A stretch of DNA of 64,000 nucleotides, from positions 1 through 64,000 of the IMG/VR virus record IMGVR_UViG_3300008448_000020. The stretch is one strand, 5' to 3'. The notes under the pieces are model-generated. The model was not told the origin of the DNA and did no database searches. It saw nothing but the letters and a program-made list of their open reading frames with translations. The translations under genes and the position numbers were made by a program. Source of the stretch: a virus. This document shows, piece after piece, positions 16,793 to 25,803 of this stretch. Within the stretch, counting starts at the first letter, position 1. Each line of letters begins with the position of its first letter.

Positions 16793-17786
16793 TTAGCTGA
16801 CCATTTATCCATTCATATGTTTTTGCAATACCGCTTTCGAGTGGTAGCGAAGGTTCCCAATTAAGCGTACTACGTAAAAGTTTATTATCAGAATTACGTC
16901 CTCTAACACCTGTTGGGCCAGGTATGTGTTTTATGCTAATCTGTTTACCTGCGACTTTTGCAGCGATCTCTACAAGCTGATCAATAGTAACCATTTCCTC
17001 AGAACCGATGTTTACCGGTCCACTAAAGTCAGAATTCATCAATCTTCTTACTGCTTCAACACATTCATCAACATATAAAAAGCTACGTGTCTGTTTTCCG
17101 TCACCCCAAATTTCGACCTCACCACCTGTGACAGCTTGTGCTACCTTTCTACATACTGCAGCCGGTGCTTTTTCTTTTCCATTATTCCACGACCCTAATG
17201 GGCCAAAGATATTATGAAATCTTGCAATTCTTACATCTAGACCATGGTTTCTCTTGTAAGCGAGATAAAGCCGTTCGCTGAAAAGCTTTTCCCAGCCGTA
17301 TTCCGAATCGGGGTTAGCAGGGTATGCAGAACTTTCTTCACAATTAGGGTTGTTCGGATCGAGCTGATTATGCTCCGGGTACATACATGCACTGCTACTG
17401 TAAAATATTTTACGTACACCATGTGTGCGCGCTATTTCTGCAACGTTTAGGTTTATTAAAGCCGAATTATGCATTACACTCGCATCATTTTCACCTGAAA
17501 AGATGTAACCTGCACCACCCATATCCGCTGCTAACTGATACACTTCATCAATAGGGTAGATACTATCTTTTCCACTCACTGATCGTTGCTCAGGACCATA
17601 AAGTACCTGGCTTACTATCTTTACATCACGTAAATCTCCTACAGTAAAAACATCTGCCTGTGTTGTAGAAAATTCTGGTAATTTAAGATCAACACCATGT
17701 ACCCAGTATCCTTCACTTTTTAACCGATTAACCAGATGGTTACCTATAAATCCACCTGCACCTAAAACTACTGCTGTTTTCTTCAT
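16785..17786 (-). CDS. GDP-mannose 3,5-epimerase-like enzyme
   Basis: 333 residues of the extended SDR family. It matches plant GDP-mannose 3,5-epimerase closely: GAGGFIG (9-15) for NAD, ADMGGAG, SSACMYPE, RFHNIFGP, KEKAPAA and GVRGRNSDN. Every catalytic residue recalled for Arabidopsis GME is present at a constant offset of -11: Cys134, Tyr163, Lys167, Lys206 and Arg295 (C145, Y174, K178, K217, R306). Expected products are GDP-L-galactose and GDP-L-gulose. Downstream and upstream genes are transferases of fucosyltransferase families, which could use GDP-L-galactose as a donor. Confidence 0.88.
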   Translation of the reverse strand: MKKTAVVLGAGGFIGNHLVNRLKSEGYWVHGVDLKLPEFSTTQADVFTVGDLRDVKIVSQVLYGPEQRSVSGKDSIYPIDEVYQLAADMGGAGYIFSGENDASVMHNSALINLNVAEIARTHGVRKIFYSSSACMYPEHNQLDPNNPNCEESSAYPANPDSEYGWEKLFSERLYLAYKRNHGLDVRIARFHNIFGPLGSWNNGKEKAPAAVCRKVAQAVTGGEVEIWGDGKQTRSFLYVDECVEAVRRLMNSDFSGPVNIGSEEMVTIDQLVEIAAKVAGKQISIKHIPGPTGVRGRNSDNKLLRSTLNWEPSLPLESGIAKTYEWINGQLNG

Positions 17787-17816
17787 ATAACTAATTTATT
17801 AAAGATATAAAAAAAT

Positions 17817-19178
17817 TCAATTAATTGTTTTTATCCACGAAAAATCATCGAATGTAAAGTCGGGCTCCCCTATAGTATCATAGACAGCACGTCTTACATC
17901 ACTATTGTTTATATCGTGGCCACCGAGAATACTACCCCCTTTTAAGCATCGACGCCACGCATTAATATCTGCAACTACATCATCATATTTGTGTGATGCA
18001 TCGATATAAATAAAGTCGAGCTTTTGAGGTGTAAATAGCTTACTTACATCAACACTGCTACCTTTAATTTTTTCAATCTTACTATTACCTTTAATGTTAG
18101 CGTCAAACATACGCTCCACTTCTTTCATATTACCGCGTTCAGAAGCTAAATCACTTTTATCATAAAAATCCATCCATCTATCTACTGCAACAATTTTATC
18201 AATTTTATCACTACTAGCCCATATCAATGTTGATTCACCGTAATAGCAACCTACCTCAACCATTACAGTACCGGGTTTAAGTTTCTCGATAATGTCTCGC
18301 ATACCTTTATCGTGTTCAGGTCTCATCTCTGTACCTCTTATTAATTGTATATTGTGTTCCATTTTATAATTTCTATCTGTTATCTTATATAGCCATTCCT
18401 TTACTTCACCAGTAAAAAACCGATCGAAATCTTGCTTAGGGTAACCTGTCGAAGACCCGCCAGCTACATGTAAAATTTTTGTAAGTAAAGGTATACCGAA
18501 GCCATTATCAATGAATAACTGATCGTTACATAAATAGCTCTCTCTCCAACTATCCCAATGTGTATGTTTGCCCCATGCATTACATAAACCATAAGAAATA
18601 CCGGAACCTACAGGATCTAAATATCTTACTTTATATTTGTCGCTATTAACTATACAGTTAAGTATATCTTGCTCAATACTAGGAAAATTGTTACCGTATT
18701 TCTTATTAGCTTTCGTCCAATCATCCCATAATTCTTTATTTTTTATAACATATAACCCTGCATTGATATATTTCATTAAAGGTATATCCTCATGTTTAAA
18801 CGGGTCGTGTATTGTTATGCCTTTATGCATTCCTGCAGATCCGATATCGGTGTTATTTCTAACTACAGCAATATCATAATCACCTTCAAAAATATCACTA
18901 AGATCACCTGTAATTGTGCTATCGGCATCAATAAATGCGATTGCTTCATATTCATTGTATAATCCGCGACCAATTATTGATTTATAATAATATGCTTTAT
19001 GCCTCTCATCTGAAGCAGGCCAGCCGTCATCATCTAACAACGCTTTTAATTTCTCACTATCAAAAATAATAAGCGGTATATCAGGGTGAAAGTAGTTGAG
19101 ACTATTAATGAGATAATCGATACGAACGTTTTTACCATAGTTTTCATCAGTGCAGACGGTAACAAAACACTTTTTCAT
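17817..19178 (-). CDS. Glycosyltransferase-methyltransferase fusion
   Basis: 453 residues in two domains. Residues 1 to about 250 form a GT8-like glycosyltransferase with the DxD-type FIDADSTITGDLSDIF and a DPVGSG...W substrate region. Residues about 270-450 form a class I SAM methyltransferase with MVEVGCYYGESTLIW (motif I) and LDFIYIDASHKYDDV (Methyltransf_24 type). A good Shine-Dalgarno (GGTAGGAG) stands before the ATG, rare in this window. The ATGA overlap with the upstream gene shows the cassette is one operon. A protein adding and methylating a sugar on a phage glycan is inferred. Confidence 0.75.
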   Translation of the reverse strand: MKKCFVTVCTDENYGKNVRIDYLINSLNYFHPDIPLIIFDSEKLKALLDDDGWPASDERHKAYYYKSIIGRGLYNEYEAIAFIDADSTITGDLSDIFEGDYDIAVVRNNTDIGSAGMHKGITIHDPFKHEDIPLMKYINAGLYVIKNKELWDDWTKANKKYGNNFPSIEQDILNCIVNSDKYKVRYLDPVGSGISYGLCNAWGKHTHWDSWRESYLCNDQLFIDNGFGIPLLTKILHVAGGSSTGYPKQDFDRFFTGEVKEWLYKITDRNYKMEHNIQLIRGTEMRPEHDKGMRDIIEKLKPGTVMVEVGCYYGESTLIWASSDKIDKIVAVDRWMDFYDKSDLASERGNMKEVERMFDANIKGNSKIEKIKGSSVDVSKLFTPQKLDFIYIDASHKYDDVVADINAWRRCLKGGSILGGHDINNSDVRRAVYDTIGEPDFTFDDFSWIKTIN

Positions 19179-19669
19179 ATTTTTTCTCCTACCGCAATAA
19201 ATGCACTGTTTAAATCCTTTTCACTTACAAAAATATTTGTATATCCGTTATCATTCATATAGTCGCGTAAAAACATAGGTAAGAATATAGACTTATGCTT
19301 GGTGTTATGCCATGGTCTCCAATATTCCTGATCATAGTGAGGTAAATAAAGAAATAGTACACCACCGCTTTTAAGCTTACTTTTCCAATATTCAAGTACT
19401 TGCACCCAATTATCAAGATGTTCTAAACAATGACTCGAAAAAATATAGTCAACAGGTTCATCAGGTAAATTAGTAGCACTATAACCATCATTATAACATA
19501 AATCAATGCCACGTGCACCAGGTAATTTCCATTCTTCTCTATTACATCCGATATCATACCCTTTACCGCGACATAGCCATCTAGCGAAAGGTATTGCAAA
19601 TTGTGCTGCATTTCCTTGAGCTTGAAAATAAGGGTATTTTTTATCTTTAAATGTTATTGTCTCTATCAT
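19175..19669 (-). CDS. SAM-dependent methyltransferase
   Basis: 164 residues of the Methyltransf_11 type: GYDIGCNREEW as motif I, GIDLCY as motif II, VDYIFSSHCLEHLDNW as motif IV, and a SGGVLFLYLPHYDQ strand. It probably methylates a sugar or glycan within the cassette. It overlaps both neighbours by four bases. Confidence 0.75.
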   Translation of the reverse strand: MIETITFKDKKYPYFQAQGNAAQFAIPFARWLCRGKGYDIGCNREEWKLPGARGIDLCYNDGYSATNLPDEPVDYIFSSHCLEHLDNWVQVLEYWKSKLKSGGVLFLYLPHYDQEYWRPWHNTKHKSIFLPMFLRDYMNDNGYTNIFVSEKDLNSAFIAVGEKI

Positions 19670-20400
19670 ACTTGTTTATACTGCCATGGTTTTCTCCAAA
19701 TAAATTTTGTTTGAAGATATGACGGTGGTTGTGGTTTTTGTGTTCTCGAGTATAAGAATAAATTTTTTGCATGTAAATCTAACGTTTCGCAAATATATGT
19801 AAAGCTGGTGTCCACAAGGTGAATATTTTCTGCTTGCTCTAATACCTTACACCAATCAAATATAGTAAATCCTTTTTTAATATCAATAAAAACGATACGT
19901 GAATTATCTTGTGGTAACTCGATATGCCCGGATTTCATATCGGGCGGTGAACCGTAAGTAGTTCCTACTAAAGTATATTTTTCGTTATCTTTAAGATTAA
20001 GAATCTTATAATATAATTCATTTTCTTTTTGTTTATTTCTCTGGTATGCAAAAAAGTTATACCAATCGCCCCACTTCGCGTCTATAATATTATATTTTGA
20101 TTTTAATATAAGATCATCATCCATTTCATCAGCGCGCTGTAATGGTAAATATAATAGATCTGGTTGATGTATTATATTTCTCGGGTCATTAATGTATACA
20201 TCCTTAAAAGGAAAATCCTCATTTACGTTACAAAATACCAGTTTGTCTTGCTTAATATAATCCTTAATAAACAAAAATTCAGGAATAACAGGCCAATATA
20301 CGATATCCGCAACATGTCCTTGAATTATCTTTTTTGCTATTTTTAAAGTAAAAAAGATATCACCAAGCCCTGCAGGTTGTCTTATTAGACATGTTTTCAT
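19666..20400 (-). CDS. Glycosyltransferase family 9-like protein
   Basis: 244 residues. It begins CLIRQPAGLGDIFFTLKIAK, the GLGD nucleotide-binding opening of heptosyltransferase-type (GT9) GT-B enzymes. Later segments HLVDTSFTYICETL and KNLFLYSR resemble the conserved C-terminal donor site of that family. It is shorter than bacterial GT9 proteins (about 340), so the fold may be reduced. It is coupled to its neighbours by four-base overlaps. Confidence 0.5.
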   Translation of the reverse strand: MKTCLIRQPAGLGDIFFTLKIAKKIIQGHVADIVYWPVIPEFLFIKDYIKQDKLVFCNVNEDFPFKDVYINDPRNIIHQPDLLYLPLQRADEMDDDLILKSKYNIIDAKWGDWYNFFAYQRNKQKENELYYKILNLKDNEKYTLVGTTYGSPPDMKSGHIELPQDNSRIVFIDIKKGFTIFDWCKVLEQAENIHLVDTSFTYICETLDLHAKNLFLYSRTQKPQPPSYLQTKFIWRKPWQYKQV

Positions 20401-21014
20401 AACAGCGCAATATGAATACCACGCCCATATGCCGTTTCGGTTAATCTATAACCTGGGTTTATTTCATGAAGCGCATTAACAATTTGTTCGTGATTAGGGA
20501 AATTTTGATGTCCCATATCAGGGCCATCGTCAATACATATGATATGATCTTTTCTCGTGGAAAATGTGTTAATTGAATTTAATTCCTGTATTAAAGGTAC
20601 TTCACTTGTACCATTATGTGCATCTAACCAGATAAAAAACCGCTCTGTTGGGCTTTGTGTGAGAATATGTTCAATAAAAGAAGGTGAATTGCCGTTGTAG
20701 AAATGTATATTGGGGAATTGCTTTTTAATAGCTGAATAGTGTTCAAAGCCGTGATATTGCGGGTATTTTTCTACGGTATGCACATTTTCAAATAAACCGG
20801 CTAAGTGCATGGATGTAGCTCCTGAAAAAGTACCTGTCTCTATAGCAGAGGTGACATCGCTGTGGTCTTTAATCTCACCGCTTTTGCAATAATGCAGCAA
20901 ACACTTTACAACAGTTGGCGTGGTATCGACATGACCGTTCTGACAATAATTTATTTTTTGAAGATGTGAAGGGTAAAGATTTTCTTCATATTGTTCGTAC
21001 GTATTATATTTCAT
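20397..21014 (-). CDS. Class I SAM methyltransferase-like protein
   Basis: 205 residues. AIETGTFSGATSMHLAGLF reads as motif I, VHTVEKYP as the acidic motif II, and RFFIWLDAHNG as the motif IV strand. A glycan-cassette methyltransferase is the best guess; the substrate is unknown. Confidence 0.6.
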   Translation of the reverse strand: MKYNTYEQYEENLYPSHLQKINYCQNGHVDTTPTVVKCLLHYCKSGEIKDHSDVTSAIETGTFSGATSMHLAGLFENVHTVEKYPQYHGFEHYSAIKKQFPNIHFYNGNSPSFIEHILTQSPTERFFIWLDAHNGTSEVPLIQELNSINTFSTRKDHIICIDDGPDMGHQNFPNHEQIVNALHEINPGYRLTETAYGRGIHIALL

Positions 21015-21022
21015 ATTATAAG

Positions 21023-21835
21023 TCAGTTAAAAAGGAAGGGATACTTTTCAAATAACCAATCTTCAGGTATCTCATATTTTTCTTTTTTAATTAAGTCGAA
21101 ATTATTCTCAATATAAGGTATAAGCTCGTTATATTTCTCAACTGTTAAGTTATTAATGATACTCTCGAGATCCTCCATTGTATCAAAAGTAATAATACCT
21201 TTCATATCAAAAAAGCTCGATACATTACTACCCCAATATATTGGCACTGTGCGACAAGCAAAACAATCGAGAATTTTTTCAGAAAAATAATAGTCTGTTC
21301 TTGAATTTTCAAGAACAATAGAAAAATAATAATCTCTTAATCCCTCTTCTTTATGTTCAACAAACTTAAATCCGCGACCAAAATGATCTACTTTGTTATT
21401 AAACTTGCGTATTACTTCTTGTCTAAATGCATGTCCCGGTGTAAATTGTTTATCCGATGCAATCATTGAACACATTTTAGACTTTTCAGGCTTTGAGAAG
21501 TCCTTTATCCAGCACGCACCGAATGGATAGAAGAGAAAATTTCTACCTGAGTCAAGTAATTCCTTATCAAAGGTAAGAATGTAATCAAATTTCTTATAAT
21601 TTTCATCAACAAATTTATATATGTCTGGTAAAATTGCAGGTGGTTCGATGAGCATGCCAATCTTACGTTTTGCATTGCATTTATCTACGAGATGTAAATA
21701 TCTATCTGTAATAAAACAGCTATTACTAGCTATTCTATTTTCACGACACCACTTAAAGTGTGATGCTTTTTTTTCATGAGTCATTGACTCGGGATGATGT
21801 TGAAAATTAAAGTCTCGTATATTTATTTCTTTCAT
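21023..21835 (-). CDS. GT10 (alpha-1,3/4-fucosyltransferase-type) glycosyltransferase
   Basis: 270 residues. The GT10 signature is clear: FSIVLENSRTDYYFSEKILD followed by CFACRTVPIYWGS, the GDP-sugar binding motif of alpha-1,3-fucosyltransferases. GT10 enzymes use GDP-L-fucose. GDP-L-galactose, the expected product of the cassette's epimerase, is a hydroxylated analogue and a plausible donor here. It overlaps the next upstream gene by four bases. Confidence 0.8.
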   Translation of the reverse strand: MKEINIRDFNFQHHPESMTHEKKASHFKWCRENRIASNSCFITDRYLHLVDKCNAKRKIGMLIEPPAILPDIYKFVDENYKKFDYILTFDKELLDSGRNFLFYPFGACWIKDFSKPEKSKMCSMIASDKQFTPGHAFRQEVIRKFNNKVDHFGRGFKFVEHKEEGLRDYYFSIVLENSRTDYYFSEKILDCFACRTVPIYWGSNVSSFFDMKGIITFDTMEDLESIINNLTVEKYNELIPYIENNFDLIKKEKYEIPEDWLFEKYPFLFN

Positions 21836-22650
21836 TTAGCATTAATAATTTGTTGTATACCACTACGAATATCGGTTTTAGGTTGCCAGTAATTTAGAAT
21901 ACTACCGTTTGGTTCATTCTTTATACCATTTTGCACTTTATCACTTGTCTTTCCAGGTATTATTTTAGTGCCCGGGAAGAACGATGCAACTATTTCTGCA
22001 ATATCTTTAATCTTTGTCCAAGTAAAGCTTGTTATATGTAACGGAATCGAGGAGTCAATAGCGTCATAGCATTGCGCTAGTTTGTATAGACATTGTGAAC
22101 AGTCGTCAGCAAATAGAAATTGTCTTTCTTCTTCACCGTCAGTGAGCATACTAATAGTTTTTGTGTCACGTGCTTTTTTAATAAAATCTGTTACGACGTG
22201 AAATTTTTCTTCATCGTGCTCTACCCCGTAAACGTTCCAGAACTTCACTGTCTTACCACCAAGTATCTCTGTATAGTGCTCACCAAGCAATTTGCATGCA
22301 CCGTAAGGTGAATGCCCCATTGACGCCATCTGTGAGGACGCAAAAATAAATTTTTTATTGTATTTTTGTAAAAGGCTAAATACAGTATCCATCATTCTCG
22401 AATTATTAAGAATTAATTGAATAGACCTTTGATTCTTTGCAAGGTATCTCGAACCACCAACATCGTAAGCAAGAAAGTATACAAAATCAGATTGACGTAT
22501 TTTTTGTTCAATAATAGAAGATGTATATCGTAAGTCTTCTTGTTCGCCTCTCACAATATCAATCTCTTCAACATCGACATTTATACTGTTTAAGTATGTT
22601 GTAAGTGATGCACCGATTTGACCACAAGAGCCGAGTACTAAATATTTCAT
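21832..22650 (-). CDS. NAD-dependent epimerase/dehydratase (extended SDR)
   Basis: 272 residues from the ATG at 22650, which overlaps the upstream stop as ATGA; an ATG at 22668 is also in frame. GSCGQIGAS at the N-terminus is a degenerate GxxGxxG cofactor loop. SSQMASMGHSPYGACK gives Ser/Tyr-x-x-x-Lys catalytic residues. It is likely a nucleotide-sugar epimerase or reductase. The substrate cannot be assigned. Confidence 0.7.
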   Translation of the reverse strand: MKYLVLGSCGQIGASLTTYLNSINVDVEEIDIVRGEQEDLRYTSSIIEQKIRQSDFVYFLAYDVGGSRYLAKNQRSIQLILNNSRMMDTVFSLLQKYNKKFIFASSQMASMGHSPYGACKLLGEHYTEILGGKTVKFWNVYGVEHDEEKFHVVTDFIKKARDTKTISMLTDGEEERQFLFADDCSQCLYKLAQCYDAIDSSIPLHITSFTWTKIKDIAEIVASFFPGTKIIPGKTSDKVQNGIKNEPNGSILNYWQPKTDIRSGIQQIINAK

Positions 22651-23492
22651 AATATTATTTTTGTCCATGACTGAGGTAAGAAGGTTGATAAGTTTAAATT
22701 CAAGTTTCTACCAAACCACATATTTTCTTCCATTGCTATAACACGTTTATCCTTATTACTGTTTAGCCATGCACCCCACCACCCGAACGTTGATGAAGTA
22801 AGTATATTATGCTTACATCTTGACATTAAAAATAACTCTATTACATTAGGATAATATGGTTTATCGGTTACAAGACCGGCATGTAGGTTGTCACAAGCTT
22901 GCTCGTTATCAATAAATGTAAAATCATAATCCTTAAACCATTTTTTTACAAGTTGTATGTTGTCTGAAAAAACTACATATCGATAATTTTTACCAAACTC
23001 TTTAAATGCTTTTTGCAAATATTCAGTAGGAGGCGGTGTATGGTTCACTGGATCATCATCTTTTGATCTCGTTTGCGTTCTTACATGTACTGCTACTGTA
23101 TCATTTGCAGACAATATATCTTTATACTGTGTATTCAGTATATTACTAATCTCATCTGAGGGTGCAAAAAGTTCATTTCGAACATAATCCTCGCAATCTT
23201 TAAAATATAATTCAGATTGAAAATACCCTTCAATAGACATATTTTCTTGAAAAGGAATTTCTTCATAATTATGTGCTTTTTCTTTAAAAACATAACTTAC
23301 TTCCTGTGTATTAAGTGTCTCTTGTATAGGGTTTTTAAGTATACGAGAGTATGTCTTAAGTTGTTTACCGCAAATCCATTTCGGAAAAACAGCACTAGTA
23401 TTATTGCGCTTTGCAAGAGCAGTTGTAGTAGCTATTTGAAATAGTTGATTACCTAGTTCACCGTAGCGACCCAGCATGTGAAATGTTACCAT
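22647..23492 (-). CDS. GT11 (alpha-1,2-fucosyltransferase-type) glycosyltransferase
   Basis: 281 residues. YGELGNQLFQIATTTALAKR is the GT11 opening motif (G-x-LGNQ-FQ). VAVHVRTQTR replaces the usual HVRRGD donor motif, and SSTFGWWGAWLN is the conserved C-terminal motif. The family transfers L-fucose from GDP-fucose. The altered HVR motif could reflect a different GDP-sugar such as GDP-L-galactose; this is inference. Confidence 0.82.
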   Translation of the reverse strand: MVTFHMLGRYGELGNQLFQIATTTALAKRNNTSAVFPKWICGKQLKTYSRILKNPIQETLNTQEVSYVFKEKAHNYEEIPFQENMSIEGYFQSELYFKDCEDYVRNELFAPSDEISNILNTQYKDILSANDTVAVHVRTQTRSKDDDPVNHTPPPTEYLQKAFKEFGKNYRYVVFSDNIQLVKKWFKDYDFTFIDNEQACDNLHAGLVTDKPYYPNVIELFLMSRCKHNILTSSTFGWWGAWLNSNKDKRVIAMEENMWFGRNLNLNLSTFLPQSWTKIIL

Positions 23493-23497
23493 ATATT

Positions 23498-24304
23498 TTA
23501 TATATCCCAGGTCTTTATATAATCCTCTAAAATATGTCTCGGCTGAGTCTCAACCCAGCCGCAGAGCAATCTGTTTCTTTCGTAATGTTCATGATTATCT
23601 TTTGCGCTTGCTCCTTCACCATCATGAGGTAGATGCCACATTGGTCTATCATTAATACGCTCTACATCATAACCAAGAATATGAACACGCTTTGCTATCT
23701 CATCATCCTCATACCCCCATCCACGAAAGTTTGGATTGTATCCTTTAAACTTATTAAAGATGTCTTTTCTCGACATAACACAACCACCAACAGAGTGGTT
23801 GTGTACTATCCATATATTTTCATTTTGAAAATATACCTGTCTTGTATTAGGTAAGTGTACTGCTAGATCATTATAATCTAGTGTTTGCTCAAATCGATTC
23901 TTTACCGGTAATTTCGTATAAATAAAGAGTCCGTCATACGGATAGACGAGCCCTGTGTTATCTGATTCTAGCAGTCTGTTGCGTCCTTGTAAGATTTGTT
24001 CGGGGTGAAGAATAATATCTGTGTCGTGAAATATAAGAATATTATTGTCGCTTAATTTCGCGCCTGCGTTAAAACCGCGTGCCTTTATCCACTCACCGGT
24101 GTTTATCATGTGTACATATTTGTCATTATCATGCAATTTTACATGCTCGAGCAAAACGGGTTTGGTTGTATCCTCAAAAAAGATGTATTGGAAATTAGTA
24201 CAGTGCTTACGGTAGTATTCAGTAACTATTTTAATATTACGTAAGCGTTCGTATGTATCAATACGGACATGAAAACAGAATGTGGTTCCTTGTAGATCAA
24301 ACAT
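23498..24304 (-). CDS. GT-A glycosyltransferase, galactosyltransferase-like
   Basis: 268 residues. NILIFHDTDIIL carries the DxD metal site, and FRGWGYEDDEIAKRV is the W-G-x-ED motif found in GT7/GT27-type and related transferases, whose acid probably acts as the catalytic base. It starts one base after the preceding fusion gene ends, so it belongs to the same operon. Confidence 0.75.
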   Translation of the reverse strand: MFDLQGTTFCFHVRIDTYERLRNIKIVTEYYRKHCTNFQYIFFEDTTKPVLLEHVKLHDNDKYVHMINTGEWIKARGFNAGAKLSDNNILIFHDTDIILHPEQILQGRNRLLESDNTGLVYPYDGLFIYTKLPVKNRFEQTLDYNDLAVHLPNTRQVYFQNENIWIVHNHSVGGCVMSRKDIFNKFKGYNPNFRGWGYEDDEIAKRVHILGYDVERINDRPMWHLPHDGEGASAKDNHEHYERNRLLCGWVETQPRHILEDYIKTWDI

Positions 24305-24305
24305 A

Positions 24306-25769
24306 TCACTTAATAATAACGCCGATTCCCATCTTACCTTCTGGTGATTTGAGTATTTCCTTATACTCGTAATTGTTTTTTATTTCATTCCAAAACTTAC
24401 TACCTCCACCCTCCTCGTTGACAGCGATATCGTGGAATGCTACTACTCCACCCTTACGCACCAAGGAGCCGTATGTATTAAAATCATGCTTGATAGCGTC
24501 ATACATATGATTACCATCAATAAACAAGAAATCGAGTTCAGGTGTTATTGTGCGTGTAATACCTGAAGTATATTGCTCAAAACTTGAGAACGGTAATACA
24601 TGTAAATTGACGTTATTCTGTCTAGCCCATCTCTTCCAAAGAATAAGATGACCGTATTCTTGTTGATTAACTCTCGGATCCTGTGACCCGGTAAAAAAGC
24701 GTACCGGTAAATCTATTGAAACTATTGTTGTACCAGGCGATGATGCCTTGATATAACGACCGAGAGTCCAGCCAAGTAGAGATCCTATTTCACATACATT
24801 TTTTGGGTTTAATTTTTTATATATTTTTAATAATTCGTTAAACTCCTCTTCAACCTGTGAACCAGGTGGTATTTCATCAACAACTTGACCCTCTGCAGCA
24901 AGCTGTAATAATTTTTCACGACGTTTAGATATAGAGAGCTGGTTAATTACAAGATGGTCACTAGCGATAGGTGGTTGATTCGGATAATGGCCGTGTTTTT
25001 TGAGATATTTCTCTCTGCCTCCGTAAACATTCTTTTGCCATTCTTCTGATTTAGAAGCGATACTACTTTTATCGATAGCGCCAGGTGCTTCGGTTAAGTA
25101 GAGTTCCGAATCTGCTATATCCGCAAACCACCAGAACGGTGGATGGTATCCCGCCTTTGCAATGCGATAAGTCAGGTCGACGTGTTCCCAGGCGTTATAA
25201 AACTGTTCATCATGTAACCCTACCTCTTCAATAACATCACGATGAAAATATGAAAACATCGCTACAGTGTGCTCATAAAGAGCAATTCTTACCCCGTTTG
25301 GATATTCAATAATTTTTTTTGGATTCGGTTCTGAATCTTGCTTACATTCGTGTCGATTATGTAAATCGAATTGAAAATCTTGTTTTCGGTTAAATGGGCT
25401 ACCCGGACCATAGTTAAAATGCAAAATACCTGTGGTTTTTGATGCATTAATATATGCTTCAAATATTTCAGGTTTTAAAATAATAATATCATCTTCAAGA
25501 ATAAAAATATGTTCAACATCTTTTGCGAGAAGAGTTTTAATGCAGTCATTTTTTGAGATGCCTACACCTCTGTTGATTGGGTGATTGACAATATGTACAT
25601 TTTGCTTTTTTGTATAAATCGTTTCATCAATTTTATTTTTTCCATCATTAACTATAACAAGAGGTACGTCGTTACCAACGTTTTCCGGTAGCGAGTCAAT
25701 ACATAATTTTAAAAAATCCGGTCTATCGCATGTTACTATACCAACACCAAAGTTTATCGAGTTCATCAT
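24306..25769 (-). CDS. GT2 glycosyltransferase-methyltransferase fusion
   Basis: About 487 residues from ATG 25769; an upstream start at 25814 would add a hydrophobic stretch running over the divergent promoter and is unlikely. The N-terminal GT2 domain has GVGIVTCDRPDFLKLCIDSL, VIVNDG, and the EDDII metal site. The C-terminal class I methyltransferase has VCEIGSLLGWTLGRYI and LDFLFIDGNHMYDAIKHD. This is a second GT-methyltransferase fusion, but with a GT2 rather than a GT8-like donor domain. It heads the glycan cassette. Confidence 0.75.
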   Translation of the reverse strand: MMNSINFGVGIVTCDRPDFLKLCIDSLPENVGNDVPLVIVNDGKNKIDETIYTKKQNVHIVNHPINRGVGISKNDCIKTLLAKDVEHIFILEDDIIILKPEIFEAYINASKTTGILHFNYGPGSPFNRKQDFQFDLHNRHECKQDSEPNPKKIIEYPNGVRIALYEHTVAMFSYFHRDVIEEVGLHDEQFYNAWEHVDLTYRIAKAGYHPPFWWFADIADSELYLTEAPGAIDKSSIASKSEEWQKNVYGGREKYLKKHGHYPNQPPIASDHLVINQLSISKRREKLLQLAAEGQVVDEIPPGSQVEEEFNELLKIYKKLNPKNVCEIGSLLGWTLGRYIKASSPGTTIVSIDLPVRFFTGSQDPRVNQQEYGHLILWKRWARQNNVNLHVLPFSSFEQYTSGITRTITPELDFLFIDGNHMYDAIKHDFNTYGSLVRKGGVVAFHDIAVNEEGGGSKFWNEIKNNYEYKEILKSPEGKMGIGVIIK

Positions 25770-25789
25770 TGAATAATATGGTATTTTAA

Positions 25790-25797
25790 TATAAATA
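25790..25797 (+). promoter_or_regulatory. Late promoter octamer for the structural gene at 25804
   Basis: Exact TATAAATA, six bases before the second in-frame ATG (25804) and directly abutting the first (25798). Confidence 0.7.
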
Positions 25798-25803
25798 ATG
25801 ATA

